A stretch of DNA of 64,000 nucleotides from Corylus avellana. Its lineage: Eukaryota > Streptophyta > Magnoliopsida > Fagales > Betulaceae. Shown here piece after piece: positions 54,901 to 63,970 of this stretch (the first letter of the stretch is position 1; each line of letters opens with the position of its first letter). The stretch is taken from NCBI RefSeq assembly GCF_901000735.1, contig NC_081551.1, positions 11,206,171 to 11,270,170 on the forward strand. The letters are read 5' to 3'. The translations under genes were made by a program, and so were the position numbers. The notes under the pieces are model-generated. The model did not search any database. It saw only the letters and a program-made list of their open reading frames with translations, and was not told where the DNA came from.

Positions 54901-57639
54901 GAACGATTTTTCATTAAAAATAACCATGTCATACGGGAAAAATCATCCACAAAAGTAACAAAATAGTGGAATTTATTGGACACTGAATTAATGGGACCCC
55001 ATACATCAGAATGAACTAACTCAACTGGACTAGAAACCCTAGGAACAACTCGTGATGGAAACGAGGCACGATGATGCTTACTAAGTTGACAAGCTTTGCA
55101 AGGCACAGACAATTGATGAAGAAGACTCGGGACTTGATGCTTCAACGTAGAGAGGGAAGGATGACCAAGGCGACAATGCAACTGAGGAGCGGAGGTGGAC
55201 GACTGCAAAGCACGAGAGGGAGGTGTAGGTGCTATATCCAGATAATATAAGTCATCGACTTCATGCCCCATACCAATCATCCTCCTTGTCTTGAGATTCT
55301 GAAAAATACACAAAGAAGGGTAAAAACTAACGGAACAGTGAAGGGTTTTTGTAATTTTACTAATAGACAATAAATTAAAAGGAAAACCAGGAACATGTAG
55401 AACAGACAACAAGTCAATATTAGGACTCAGATGGGTAGTGCCTGAGCCGACCACTTTGGAGAGGGAACCATTAGCTAGGGTGACACTTTTAGGTGTAGCA
55501 ACAGGATGATAATCAGAGAGGGAAGTAGACGAACCAGTCATATGGTCATTGGCGCCAGGATCGCCAATGGAGGATAAAAGACAGTGAGATGTAGTACCTG
55601 ACTGAGCAAGAGTAGTCGTAGAAGAGGTAGAAATCCGCTTATGGGATAAGAACTGAGTATACTCATCTTTCGAAATGGAGATCAGATCATTCTCGAAATT
55701 TGAGCTTGAATGAACCGGTGGTCCAAATGAGGCTAGAGAATCCTCATGAGAAGCAACCTGATTGGCAAACCTAGATGGTGTGCCATGTAAATCCCAACAA
55801 AAATCCACCGAATGGTTAGTACGACCACAATGAGTGCATTTGCGAGGCCCACGACCTTCAATGCGCCCACCTCCCCAATAATCGCATCTACCTCGACTAC
55901 CACGTCCACCATGGGAACTAGTAAAGCTACCACGATTAGCAATAAAAGCAGCACGATCACCATTATGTTCCGTGCCCAACAGAGAACTATAATCAGAAAT
56001 AGTAGCATGCTGAAGCTGAGAAAAAACCTCAGGAAGCAATGGGAGGTCAGAGCCACCCAAAATCTGCGCATGAACAGACTCATACTTCAAGCCAAGTAGA
56101 AGCCGAACCACATCTACATCTTGACGTTGCTTTTCCATTTTCTTCAAATCAGTGGAGAGTGGCTGATACATGTCTCTCTCCTTACAAATGGCGACAACCT
56201 GATTGTAGTACTCATCGACAGTTTGATTACCTTGCTCAAGCCCAAAGTATTGTTTACACACCTCATAAATTCGGGTGATGTTCCCAGTACCAGAGTACAT
56301 ATGTTGGAGATGATCCCAAATTGCCTTTGCAGTAGGTAGATAAAGACACAAGGAGCCAATGTGGGGCTCAATACTGTTCAACATAAGAGATATAATTTGA
56401 TTGTCGGCCTGGTCCCAACTACTTGCGAAACTAGCATCCGGAGGCTTCTCGGATTCCAAGTGAGAATACAAACCTTTCCCGTACAAGTCTTCTATAGATC
56501 GCGACCATTAAACATAATTTTTGCCATTTAGTTTCACAAGTGTCATAGGGGCCGGACCTATAGAAGCATAAGTAATCAAATCGGAGTTATGTGCCATAAT
56601 GTGGTAACCAAAGGTCAGCAACTACAAGATCCCACCAAAGAATAAACTACCAAGTAGAAATAGGCAAAAAACTCAAACAAAACAGACCCAATTCGAAACA
56701 AAACTTGCTGCAAGTAACTTAAGTCAACTAAAAATAACCTGAACCGGGCTGACCAGGGTCTGAATCGGGCTGAACAGAGCTGAACCAGGCTGAACCGGGC
56801 TGAACCGGGATGAACAGTGAAAAACCAAAACGCGGACAGCCTTATCCCAGTTTGAGGTTGGGAGGTTTGCATGAAGTAGGTTTTGAGAAAGGAGGCTCGT
56901 CACATAATCCGTAGCCTACCTCAAACATATTATTATATAAGCTTAAAGAATACACAAATGACTAAAATACCCTCAAACCCTAATACATTCTTCTAACAGT
57001 AGTAAATACACTGGTTTAAATTTGTAAATGTCTTTTGTGAAAGTCAATATCTAACCTTGTTCACTTTGGGTGCAGGTTTTTGTGACATTGATAATTGATT
57101 GATTATTTATAAACTCTTTTTTTTTTTTTTAGCAATGAACATTATGAAAATCATGATGATTGAACATATATAGATTTGGACAAAATTTTTGGTATTACTT
57201 TTAATCCAGTGATAAAAATTAGTGTATGAACTTAAAATTATGAGTTAAGGTTCTAAGAGTGAAGGCTTGTTGAGTTGCACATTGTCTTATTGACTTCCAT
57301 TCATTGTTATATGAGGCTTTTGCATGAATTAACATATTTCTGACCTGTTTTAATAGGATTCAATTCTATCCAAAGGTTATGAGTTCTTACGCATTGATGG
57401 CACGACAAAAGCTAGTGACAGAGTAAAGATTGTTAATGTAAGTATTGTACATATTCTAAATGGTAAGAATTATTTATTTTAATATTACTTAATGATTATC
57501 ATGTTCCTTTTTGTCTTTAGGATTTCCAAGAAGGTGTAGGGGCTCCCATATTTCTCTTGACTTCTCAAGTTGGTGGTCTAGGCCTTACGCTAACAAGAGC
57601 AGACCGTGTGATTGTAGTTGATCCTGCTTGGAATCCCAG
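32463..57639 (+). CDS. CHR24: SNF2-family DNA translocase, CHROMATIN REMODELING 24 / ERCC6-like (PICH) type, 3' end missing
   Basis: Sixteen exons give one unbroken 866-codon frame: 32463-32562, 32707-32760, 32842-32937, 33022-34103, 34200-34330, 34472-34526, 34905-35033, 36280-36387, 36527-36582, 36660-36750, 45081-45218, 45320-45397, 46708-46917, 47000-47071, 57357-57437, 57521-57639. Every junction is GT-AG and every phase matches. The N-terminal [20 protein letters not shown] and the helicase motifs fit plant CHR24, an ERCC6-like Snf2 ATPase. Such proteins use ATP to move along double-stranded DNA in the nucleus; animal PICH acts on mitotic DNA bridges. Motif VI and the C-terminus (about 200 residues by comparison with the family) lie beyond the window. 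Introns 10 and 14 are inflated by retroelements. I assign the CHR24 subgroup from remembered family features, not from a search. Confidence 0.85.
34200..36750 (+). CDS. CHR24: SNF2 gene exons 5-10: helicase lobe 1
   Basis: Exon 5 carries motif Ia ([12 protein letters not shown]). Exon 6 gives [18 protein letters not shown]. Exon 7 gives [13 protein letters not shown] and ends in MILDE; exon 8 completes motif II as DEGH (residues 548-551), followed by LIKNPSTQ. Motif III is SGTPLQNN (576-583). Exons 9 and 10 give [20 protein letters not shown] and [20 protein letters not shown], the family's insert after motif III. Intron 7 (1246 bp) is the only long intron here, with a 53-bp tandem duplication and repeat-like sequence. 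Confidence 0.9.
35924..36030 (+). repeat. 53-bp tandem duplication in intron 7
   Basis: AGCTTCACATTGCATGTATA occurs at 35924 and 35977 with the following CCAATAGAGAATCT also doubled. The surrounding sequence (35500-36140) has inverted pieces around GGCATGGCTTGAGTGAAGCCC and GGGCCTTGCTTCATTGCC, suggesting a degenerate inserted element of unknown class. Confidence 0.75.
36845..36874 (+). repeat. (GA)15 microsatellite in intron 10
   Basis: A pure GA run shortly after exon 10. No other function is seen. Confidence 0.95.
38789..39069 (+). mobile_element. TRIM retrotransposon (281 bp) inside the LINE
   Basis: Two direct terminal repeats of about 80 bp start TGTTAAAGTATTGATTAAG. The right one ends GATAGTTTAACA; the left one is less well preserved at its end. 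After the left repeat comes GTATCAGAGCC, the primer site complementary to initiator methionine tRNA. Before the right repeat is GTGAGGGGGAT, a polypurine tract. The interior is only about 110 bp and non-coding. The flanks (AATAT and CAAGC) do not match, so the target duplication is lost or the ends are slightly off. Confidence 0.85.
39430..39658 (+). mobile_element. tRNA-derived SINE with 18-bp TSD, inside the LINE
   Basis: The flanks are a perfect 18-bp duplication, AAATACAGTGGGTGATCC, at 39412-39429 and 39659-39676. The body has a box A-like GGCACTCAGTGG (39445-39456) and box B GGTTCGAAACC (39498-39508), then a unique region ending in an A-rich tail. Removing it restores LINE reverse-transcriptase sequence ([15 protein letters not shown] on the minus strand), so the SINE came after the LINE. 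Confidence 0.9.
42835..43116 (-). mobile_element. Second TRIM (282 bp), opposite orientation, in the same LINE
   Basis: Its terminal repeats are TGTTAAATTATCAGTT...TTTGTTA and TGTTAAATCACCAC...TTTGACA. They are the reverse complement of the TRIM at 38789-39069. The primer site is seen as GACTCTGATACC (reverse complement GGTATCAGAGTC). The flanks TGGAC and TGGGC agree in four of five bases, a plausible aged target duplication. The two repeats of this copy differ more from each other than those at 38.8 kb, so it is probably older. Confidence 0.8.
43641..45080 (+). other. Rest of intron 10, no gene recognised
   Basis: AT-rich intron sequence. The part 44200-44560 reads like a repeat fragment (TTACACACCCCCACCAAAGC and similar) but I cannot name it. 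It ends with a pyrimidine run and the acceptor of exon 11 at 45079-45080. Confidence 0.5.
45081..47071 (+). CDS. CHR24: SNF2 gene exons 11-14: between the lobes and start of lobe 2
   Basis: Exon 11 ([19 protein letters not shown], then [18 protein letters not shown]) and exon 12 ([20 protein letters not shown]) are the region before helicase lobe 2. Exon 13 begins [20 protein letters not shown] and ends [11 protein letters not shown], the conserved block before motif IV. Exon 14 holds motif IV ([17 protein letters not shown]). All four exons are free of stops and all phases fit. Intron 12 (1310 bp) contains an unclassified repeat related to 14001-14269. Confidence 0.9.
46440..46640 (+). repeat. 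Unclassified interspersed repeat in intron 12
   Basis: Shares with 14040-14260 the order: GTTAATGCC/TTAACAGCC-like block, ATTAAAATAATAATT, ATTAAATC-like phrase, A-run, then GGGGTGGCCAGCAATGGGGT. Class not recognised. Confidence 0.4.
47921..47972 (+). repeat. (CT)n(AT)n microsatellite in intron 14
   Basis: A CT run of about 14 units followed directly by an AT run. It gives artificial open frames of Leu/Ser and Arg/Glu repeats. Confidence 0.95.
49190..49560 (+). repeat. A/T homopolymer block with (TA)n
   Basis: Runs of A and T with repeated AAAACGAAAATTT-type phrases, ending in a pure TA run (49521-49559). Sequences on both sides (49085-49150, CAAACTATCAAAACATTGTC, and 49640-49710, GACATTGTCAATTGGATGATAGTTTGAGG) look like imperfect inverted repeats, so this may be the core of a MITE. 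That part is uncertain. Confidence 0.6.
49755..51480 (-). pseudogene. Ancient Ty1-copia pol remnant, antisense in intron 14
   Basis: Scattered minus-strand pieces match copia pol. The end of RNase H resembles [18 protein letters not shown] (compare [15 protein letters not shown] in the younger copia at 52.5 kb). Before it is a reverse-transcriptase active-site piece, [16 protein letters not shown], where YVDD has become YIDN. No long open frame survives. It is much older than the copia next to it and of another lineage. Confidence 0.75.
51483..51724 (+). repeat. Tandem duplication of 121 bp
   Basis: ACCATTTATTTGACATTGGA occurs at 51483 and 51604, and the whole unit is repeated without a visible difference, down to TTCATTTTATCATGCA. 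It must be recent. It directly precedes the compound CA repeat. Confidence 0.95.
51735..52019 (+). repeat. Compound minisatellite: (CA)n plus a 34-bp core, five units
   Basis: A fixed core starting TGAGTTACAATCG and ending ATACCCTTCT occurs five times (from about 51767, 51830, 51884, 51952 and 51986). Before each of the first four cores is a CA run of a different length (about 19-33 bases); the fifth has none. Core copies look identical while the CA runs vary. Confidence 0.95.
52348..52493 (-). repeat. 3' LTR of the copia element (146 bp)
   Basis: On the minus strand it begins TGTTAGAAGAATGTATTAGG and ends CAAACCTCTCAACA. Both ends are TG...CA. It is unusually short for a copia LTR. Confidence 0.93.
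52501..56598 (-). pseudogene. Copia gag-pol polyprotein, broken
   Basis: It starts with ATG at 56598 ([20 protein letters not shown]) and is interrupted at once by TAA (NYV-stop-WSRS). Gag then includes a zinc knuckle ([14 protein letters not shown]). The protease motif reads GDPGANDHM where DSG is expected, so the catalytic serine position is altered. Integrase has the HHCC finger ([22 protein letters not shown]) and the core ([31 protein letters not shown]). A TAG lies after VPKQF (near 54640). A frameshift separates the integrase end (54599-53976) from reverse transcriptase (54030 on), which has [15 protein letters not shown] (53246) splits it from RNase H ([17 protein letters not shown]). 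Confidence 0.93.
56740..56815 (-). repeat. 10-bp GCTGAACCGG-type tandem repeat in the copia leader
   Basis: About seven variants of a 10-bp unit (GCTGAACCGG, GCTGAACAGA, GCTGAACCAG and others) lie between the 5' LTR and gag, an uncommon feature in copia leaders. Confidence 0.8.
56857..56998 (-). repeat. 5' LTR of the copia element
   Basis: Same sequence as the other LTR but with CAAACCTCCCAACC at the inner end and a 3-bp deletion (GAGAAAGGAGG against GAGAAAAGAGGAGG on the plus strand). The terminal CA has become CC at that end. Confidence 0.9.
57357..57639 (+). CDS. CHR24: SNF2 gene exons 15-16: helicase motif V region
   Basis: Exon 15 encodes [20 protein letters not shown] and ends VKIVN. 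Exon 16 encodes [20 protein letters not shown] (motif V), then [18 protein letters not shown], and stops with two bases of the next codon before a GT donor (57640). The next exon should begin the motif VI block (QxxxRxxRxGQ type); it is not between 57640 and 64000, where the sequence is intron and LINE. Confidence 0.9.
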
Positions 57640-58133
57640 GTGCTCTTTAAAGCAGTTTTATCTTTTTAAGATTTGCTGGATTTTGGCAATGAACAATTCT
57701 TCAATTTTATGGGTAAAAAAAGAAGATATTTACATATTACTTTGGAATATGTACTTAGAGAATTTTAAGTTATTACTCCTAGCTTTTGTTGAATATTTGT
57801 ATAATACATTTGTACAACCTTGCTTTCTCTTATAGGTTTCATCATGCATCTATAACATCTATTTTTCTATTTCATCCCAAATCTATTTAAAGCTTCTTTT
57901 TCTTTGTATTTGTTAGAATATGCTTGCTTTGTATCATATTTATTTGATTATCAGGTTACATATCTTTTAAAAATTCAATGCAAAACACATAGAACTTAGT
58001 GACAAACTTAATATTGCTACTGTTTGGGAGGAAAAGCTCTCTTCTCTCTCATTCACCTACGCCTGAGTGTAGGCGTGTGGGTGGTGCGTGAGCTTTGTTT
58101 TGGAGTTTAGTTTTTAGCTTCTTGGTTAGTGTC

Positions 58134-60007
58134 ATGGCTGGTTCGAGAAGGTGGTCTGTGGAGTCCAAAGTTTTTGATGTGCTGATTAAGGGAGGGGCAT
58201 CAGGGGTGAGGATACTTGAAAGAAGCATCAGGAAACATAAATCCATTTTCTTGCAGAGGGACGAGTTAGTGTGGCTGGTGCGCTTAGTGGAGGACTTGGT
58301 GGCAGTGGAGACTTCAGAGGTCTTTTGGGATCAATCCAGAGCAGGGTTCCCACGGATAATTGCAGAGAAATGTTCCAATAGACATGTGCGTTTTCTGACA
58401 GTAGAAGAATTTGATGGAAGGCAAAGATGTGGTTTGATTATCATTCCAGAAGGAAGTTATGGACAAGGTTAGGATCGATTTATCATGGAGGTTTGGTTGG
58501 CAAAGTCTTGTCTTTGTGAGGTCAGAGAGGCCAGGGAGGTTAAGGAAGGGATCAAGGATAAGGAAGGGGTGGGTAGGAGGAGTTATGCAGAGGTTGTGGG
58601 GTTGTCGTTGCAATCGGCAGAGGACTGTTTTAACTTTCTTTGAACCGATAGCCAGGGTGCCTAGGTGGCTGAAAAAGGCCTTTGCAGAGATGGACAAGCA
58701 AGAACAAGTTTTTGTCAAGCAAGTGGTGGGTTCGCAACAGTTTAACGCCCCTGTGTGGACTGCCAGTGGTAGTGTGGAGGGTTCAAAACATATCTTTTTT
58801 TCTGGTGTGGTGGGATTGCACAACCCAAAGGTAGGGGAGTTTTCGGGGGGATGTCAGTAGGGCTTCGGCGAGTTGCTTACCAACTCCGGCGAACAGCTTG
58901 TATCCTACGGCAAGGCTGCCAGCATCAAATTTTGGCGCTGATCACATGAAGGGATGGGAGGGGGATGGCTGCCACGATGTGCAGTCCTTTTTTCGTGTGA
59001 AAGTTAAGCTCATTAATGCTATGGAGTCGTTGAGCAGGCTAAAAGGTGACATTGACGTGGGTTTGGAAAGGCTGGATGTAGCAATTAAATATCTAGAATG
59101 TTAGACCTCCACATCCAAGTCTGATGGGGTTTGTGTTTGTGGATCGGTAAGAAAGAATAAAACCAATCTCGGGGTGGTCCAACACAAGAAAGTTTATATG
59201 GTGCGGCCCGAGTTGAATCGTGGAAAGCCCGTGCAACCTGTCAAGACTTAATTAAGGAAAAATAGCGTACGGCCCAACTTAGACAATGGGCTCGATAATG
59301 GCCCTGCTAGTAAGGCCTTGTTTATGCAAGATATTAAGGATGTGGAGTCTGGGGCGAGGACACTGGAGAAAGGGGAGAGTTCACGTGCAGGGCCGGAGCC
59401 AGTAGGTGCGATGGTCTCTTTAGCGAGCGGTCCCAAAGCTCTGGTGGGCACCGCCGGTACTCCTAAGCGTCTCGTTTCGTGGTCGCTTCACGTTGCTAGG
59501 GATGCCCACGCTTCTTTCCACATGCCGATCGAGCCCACGGCCACGGTAAATGTGCCGATGAGGGTAGCATCGGCTGGTAAGGGTCCGGTTGTTTTCTACA
59601 TGCCGATCGAGCCTGCGGCCATGGCAGAGGGGCCGATGAGGGTAGCTTCGGCTGGTAAGGGGCCGGTGAGGATGATTCCGGCGAGGGTTGGTGTTCTGGG
59701 CGATGCTTCGATGGTGGATTACACTATTCAGGCAAAATCGACGATGGGTTCTACCTCGGGCGTTCTGGTAAAGATGCAAATTGTCCCTCTCGTTCCTGAG
59801 GCTTCTCCTCCTCCGGAACTCGGTTTTGCTAATCAGTGCTCTCCAAAGAGTGGGTTGAGTGTCTCTGCCACGGGGATTCTGGGCAAGAAGCTGGGCAAAT
59901 GGGTGTCATTGGTTTTATTTGGGTCTGTTGCTATTGTTTGTGAGGAGTCTGGGAGGGATGGAATTTTGGGGAATGGCCTATTGGATCAGTCTCTGGGTGT
60001 TTCCTAG
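58134..60007 (+). pseudogene. LINE ORF1-like region
   Basis: It begins MAGSRRWSVESKVFDVLIKG, typical of plant L1 ORF1 proteins of unknown fold. It continues in shifted frames (VPRWLKKAFAEMDKQEQVF near 58660, and EDIKDVES-type acidic sequence from 59318). Within the last part, a 78-bp unit coding MPIEP...PMRVASAGKGPV is doubled in tandem (about 59522-59675). Frameshifts near 58470 and stops near 58858 and 59102 break it. No zinc knuckle was recognised. Confidence 0.65.
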
Positions 60008-60375
60008 TTGGGTATTCTGGGTAAGGAGCCGGGTATATGCGCGACGACGGCTGTAATTTTGGGAAGAGGTCCCCTTGTCTCAGGAGTTATTTGTCCCGAA
60101 TTCTCTGGATGAGGAACCGTTGGTGGTGCAAGAGAGGCCTTTCATTACTAAGGCTTGCAAAGAAGTTGGCCTCTCTTGTGTTGGAGAAGAAAGGAAGCTG
60201 AGGAGACCATTGGGATACTTCTCGCTGACAACAAGGGTAATGAGATGGAAAGGGAAGAGGTTACACCTGCAGTTAAAAAAGGTAACAGAGAGCTATTTAA
60301 TCTGCAGTCTTCTGTTAATATCTTGGAGTATTCTGTGAGGGACAGGAAGAAGGGGAGGGCCAATCGAGTTAAATC

Positions 60376-63300
60376 ATGAAGCTCAAGATACTTTCATGGA
60401 ATGTGAGAGGTTTGAATGAGAGGGATAGGAGGTTGAGGATTAGAAATCTGCTTAGAGGTTGGAAGGCAGATTTAATTTATTTTTGTTGGAAGTTCCACAC
60501 TGCCTGGGTATTAAGAAGATGGGCCATTTATAAGGTTGAGGGGAAACCTCAACTCTTGAGCTAGCTTTTGGGTTGAATTAGGCCCAAGACCCATTTCTAA
60601 CAGTTTTCAAGAGACGAAGTTGGAATTTATTTCGTTCAACCTAGTGAGGAGTTTGTGGGGCTGCCTGTATGTGGAGTGGTGCTATGTTCCTTCTATTGGG
60701 GCTTCGGGGGGCATTTTGCTCATGTGGAACAAGAGGGTAGTTGAGAAGGTAGATGTTGTTTTGGGAAGTTATGTGGCAGCCTGCTCCTTTAAAAATGTTG
60801 AGTATGGTATTGTTTGGGCGTTTGCGGGGGTGCATGGGCCTAATAGAGTCAATTTCAGACGTCTTCTTTGAGAGGAGCTGGCAGGGGTTATGAGTTGCTG
60901 GGCCATGCCGTGGTGTATTGGTGGGGATTTCAATGTTACTCTTTATCCAAGTGAAAGGTCGAGGGGAGCTTTTTCTCGGTTTGCAATGAGGGATTTTGGA
61001 GAGTTCGTTTCGGAGCAGGGCCTCATGGACCTTCCCTTAGTTGGGGGGATCTCTACCTGGTCTAATAATCGCTCTTGGTCTAGGCTTGACCGTTTCCTAG
61101 TTTCTACGGATTGGGAAGTTCGTCATCCGGACTTGTGACAAAAGTGGATGCTCCGGGTTTGTTCCAATCACGCTCCTATTATTTTGGAGTGTAATCCTTC
61201 TTCAGGAGGCAAAAGACCTTTCAAATTTGGGAATATGTGGCTCAAAGCGGAGGGTTTTGTGGATAAAGTTTGTAGCTGGTGGGACTCGTACCAATTTCAT
61301 GGTACTCCGAGCTTCATTCTTTCTAAGAAGATGCAAGCTCTAAAGTGGGGCATTAAAAGATGGAATGCTTAAGACTTTGGCAATGTGGGGGCTCGTATGG
61401 ATGATCTTAAAGCTCTTGAGAGGGTGGAAGAAGAGAGGGGTTTATCAATTGAAGAGATAGAGAGGAAAAGGGTGCTTGCGAGAGAGTTACAATCCTCCCT
61501 CCTTCAAGAAGAAATCAGTTGGAGGCAAAAATCTAGGATCCGTTGGTTGAAAGAGGGTGATAAGTGTACGAAATCTTTCATTGGATTGCTAATGCCAACC
61601 GTAGACAGAATTATATTGAGTCATTGAACATTAATGGCACTATTACTTCTGATCAAGAGGTTATTAGTAATCATATCACCCGTTTTTATGAGTTGCTCTT
61701 CACGGAGACTCTTAGTTGGAGACCGAGGTTGGATAACCTTCACTTCGACATGTTGGATGTTGATGAGTCTTCTACTTTGGAAGGTCCTTTTGTGGAAAGG
61801 GAGGTGTGGGAGGTGGTCAAAAATATGTATAGGGACAAGGCTCTAGGCCTGGATGATTTCTCTTTGGCTTTTTTTCCAGGATTGTTGGGGTGTGATCAAA
61901 CTGAACATTATGGCTGTTTTTGCGAAGTTCCATGATAGAGGTAAATTTGAGAAAAGTCTTAATGCTATGTTTCTTTCTCTTATTCGGAAGTCTCATGGGG
62001 CATCCGATTTGAAGGACTTTTGTCCAATAGAATGAGGAGAGTTATGGATCGGGTCATTTCCAATCCGTAAAATGCTTTTGTCAAAGGCAGACATTTTTTG
62101 GATTCGGTTCTTATTGCCAATGAATGTCTGGATAGCCGAATCAGATCTAGGGATCCCGGTCTCTTGTGTAAGTTGGATATGGAAAAGGCTCATGATCACC
62201 TGAACTTGAAGTTTTTACTCTACTTGTTAAGAAGGTGCGGCTTTGGTGAGAAATGGTGTTTATGGATTGAGCATTGTATCTCGTCTGTGCGGTTCTCGGT
62301 TTTGATCAATGGTTCTTCTTTCGGCTTTTTTGAGAGTTCCTGTGGGGTGAGACAAGGTGATTCCCTCTCACCTTTTTTGTTCATCATGGTCATGGAGACG
62401 TTCAGCAGGATGATTAATGCTTCTATTAATAGGGGTTTCATCAATGGTTTTTGTGGGTGCCAGAGCATCTGATCGGGTTATTGTTTCTCACCTTCTTTTC
62501 GCTGATGATACACTGGTTTTCTGTGGGGCTGCTCCTGACCAAATTAAATTTATTAAAGCTCTTCTTATTGGCTTCGAGGCTGTCTCTGAGTTAAAAGTAA
62601 ATTGGGGCAAATCTGTTTTGGTCCCTGTTGGAGGTACGGGGGAGGTGGGTGAGTTGGCTGGCATTCTGGGATGTGGCACCAGCTCTTTGCCGTTGAAGTA
62701 TCTGGGTCTTTCGCTAGGGGCTTCGTTCAAGCATTTCGCTATGGGAAGGCATGTTGGAGAAGATTGCTAGAAGGTTTGCCCCTTGGAAACGTTTGTATTT
62801 ATCCAAGGGGGCCAGGCTCACCCTCATCAAGAGCGCCTTATTAAATCTTCCAACCTATTTTCTGTCTCTTTTTCCTATCCCTGCCTCTGGCGAATTGCAT
62901 AGAGAAGATTCAACAGGATTTTTTATGGGGTGGGCTCAATGACGAGCCTAAGTTCCACTTGGTCAATTGGCACGAGGTTTGTTCTCCTAGTTCTGAGGAC
63001 GGTCTAGGGATTCAGAGCTTGCGGCTTTTTAATCAAGCTCTTTTGGGGAAATGGTTGTGGAGATTTGTTAATGAGGAAGAAGCTTGGTGGAGAAGAATCT
63101 TTGTGGCAAAGTATGGGGTGTTTTGGGGTGGCTGGTGCTCTAAAGTTCCTTGCGGTTCGCATGGGGTGGGGTTATGAAAATATATTAGTAGGGGTTGGAG
63201 GTCGTTTCATTGTCACCTTAGATTTGATCCTGGCTTGGGGTTGAAAGTCAAATTTTGGGAGGATATTTGGTGTGGCGAGTTGCCCCTCAAGGATGCTTTT

Positions 63301-63970
63301 CCCGGTCTTTTCAATATTGCTAGCAATAAGGATGCTTCCATTGTGGATATCAGGGAGTGTATGAAACGGTATGGTTTTTTGGAATGTTACCTTTACTCGT
63401 AGAATTCATGATTGGGAGGAGGTGACCTTAGCCTCCCTATTCTTGCACTTGTATTCGCTCTCGTTGCGTGGGAAAGGGGAGGACCGGATGTGGTGGATCC
63501 CTTCTAGAAAAGAGAAGTTTGAGGTTCGCTCCTTTTATAGAAAACTTGTCATTAAAGAGCCCATCCATTTCCCTTGGAAAAGTATTTGGCGCACGAAGGT
63601 TCCTTCGAGAGTGGCGTTTTTTGTTTGGTCGGCCACCCTTGGGAAATCTCTTATCTTGGATAATATTCGGAAGAGAGGCATTGTGGTGATTAATCGATGT
63701 TGTATGTGTGAATCGGAAGGAGAGATTGTGGATCATCTCTTTCTTCACTGTGGGGATGCGCGATTTTTGTGGGATGTTATCTTTTCTCGTTTCAACATGT
63801 GTTGGGTTATGCCTAGAAGCGTCAATGAGATGTTTGCTTGTTGGTGGTCGGGTGGAAAGTCCCGAAGTGCTGTGGTATGGAAGATGGCTCCCTTGTGTCT
63901 TTATGGTGCCTATGGAAGGAAATGAACGCTAGATGCTTCGAGGATTTGTTGAGAAACCTTGAGGACCTTG
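60376..63970 (+). pseudogene. LINE ORF2: endonuclease, reverse transcriptase, zinc-finger RVT
   Basis: It starts MKLKILSWNVRGLNERDRRL, the N-terminus of an APE-type endonuclease. QETKLE follows only after a 119-bp inserted LTR. Then come WCIGGDFNVTLYPSERSRG and SRLDRFLVS (endonuclease). Reverse transcriptase shows [30 protein letters not shown] and the catalytic SHLLFADDTLVFCG. The zf-RVT region reads WRTKVPSRVAFFVWSATLGK and CCMCESEGEIVDHLFLHC. Frame changes occur near 60870, 61560, 62460, 62750, 63180 and 63880, and stops are seen near 61137 and 61372. Catalytic residues are kept but the copy cannot make a full protein. Confidence 0.9.
60484..60602 (+). mobile_element. Solo LTR (119 bp) inside the LINE endonuclease
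   Basis: It begins TGTTGGAAGTTCC and ends CCATTTCTAACA, with TG...CA ends. The right flank is GTTTT and the left flank ATTTT; restoring G on the left gives a normal cysteine codon in the endonuclease (LI-C-F-QETKLE), so GTTTT is a plausible target duplication with one later change. The size suggests a TRIM or short-LTR copia family. It is different from the 146-bp LTRs at 52-57 kb. Confidence 0.82.

Larger units (their letters stand above)
52348..56998 (-). mobile_element. Complete Ty1-copia retrotransposon, 4651 bp, antisense in intron 14
   Basis: It is bounded by two 146/142-bp LTRs and a perfect 5-bp target duplication GTAGT (52343-52347 and 56999-57003). A polypurine tract (TTGAGGGGGAG, minus strand) adjoins the 3' LTR at 52494-52504. 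Gag, protease, integrase, reverse transcriptase and RNase H are in copia order. The LTRs differ by only a few bases and one 3-bp indel, so the insertion is fairly young, yet the coding region has several stops. I could not recognise a standard methionine-tRNA primer site. Confidence 0.95.

Noticed and set aside
59248..59779. Minus-strand frames opposite the LINE ORF1 region
   Set aside because: High-GC shadow frames of the LINE; the plus strand carries the recognisable LINE order.
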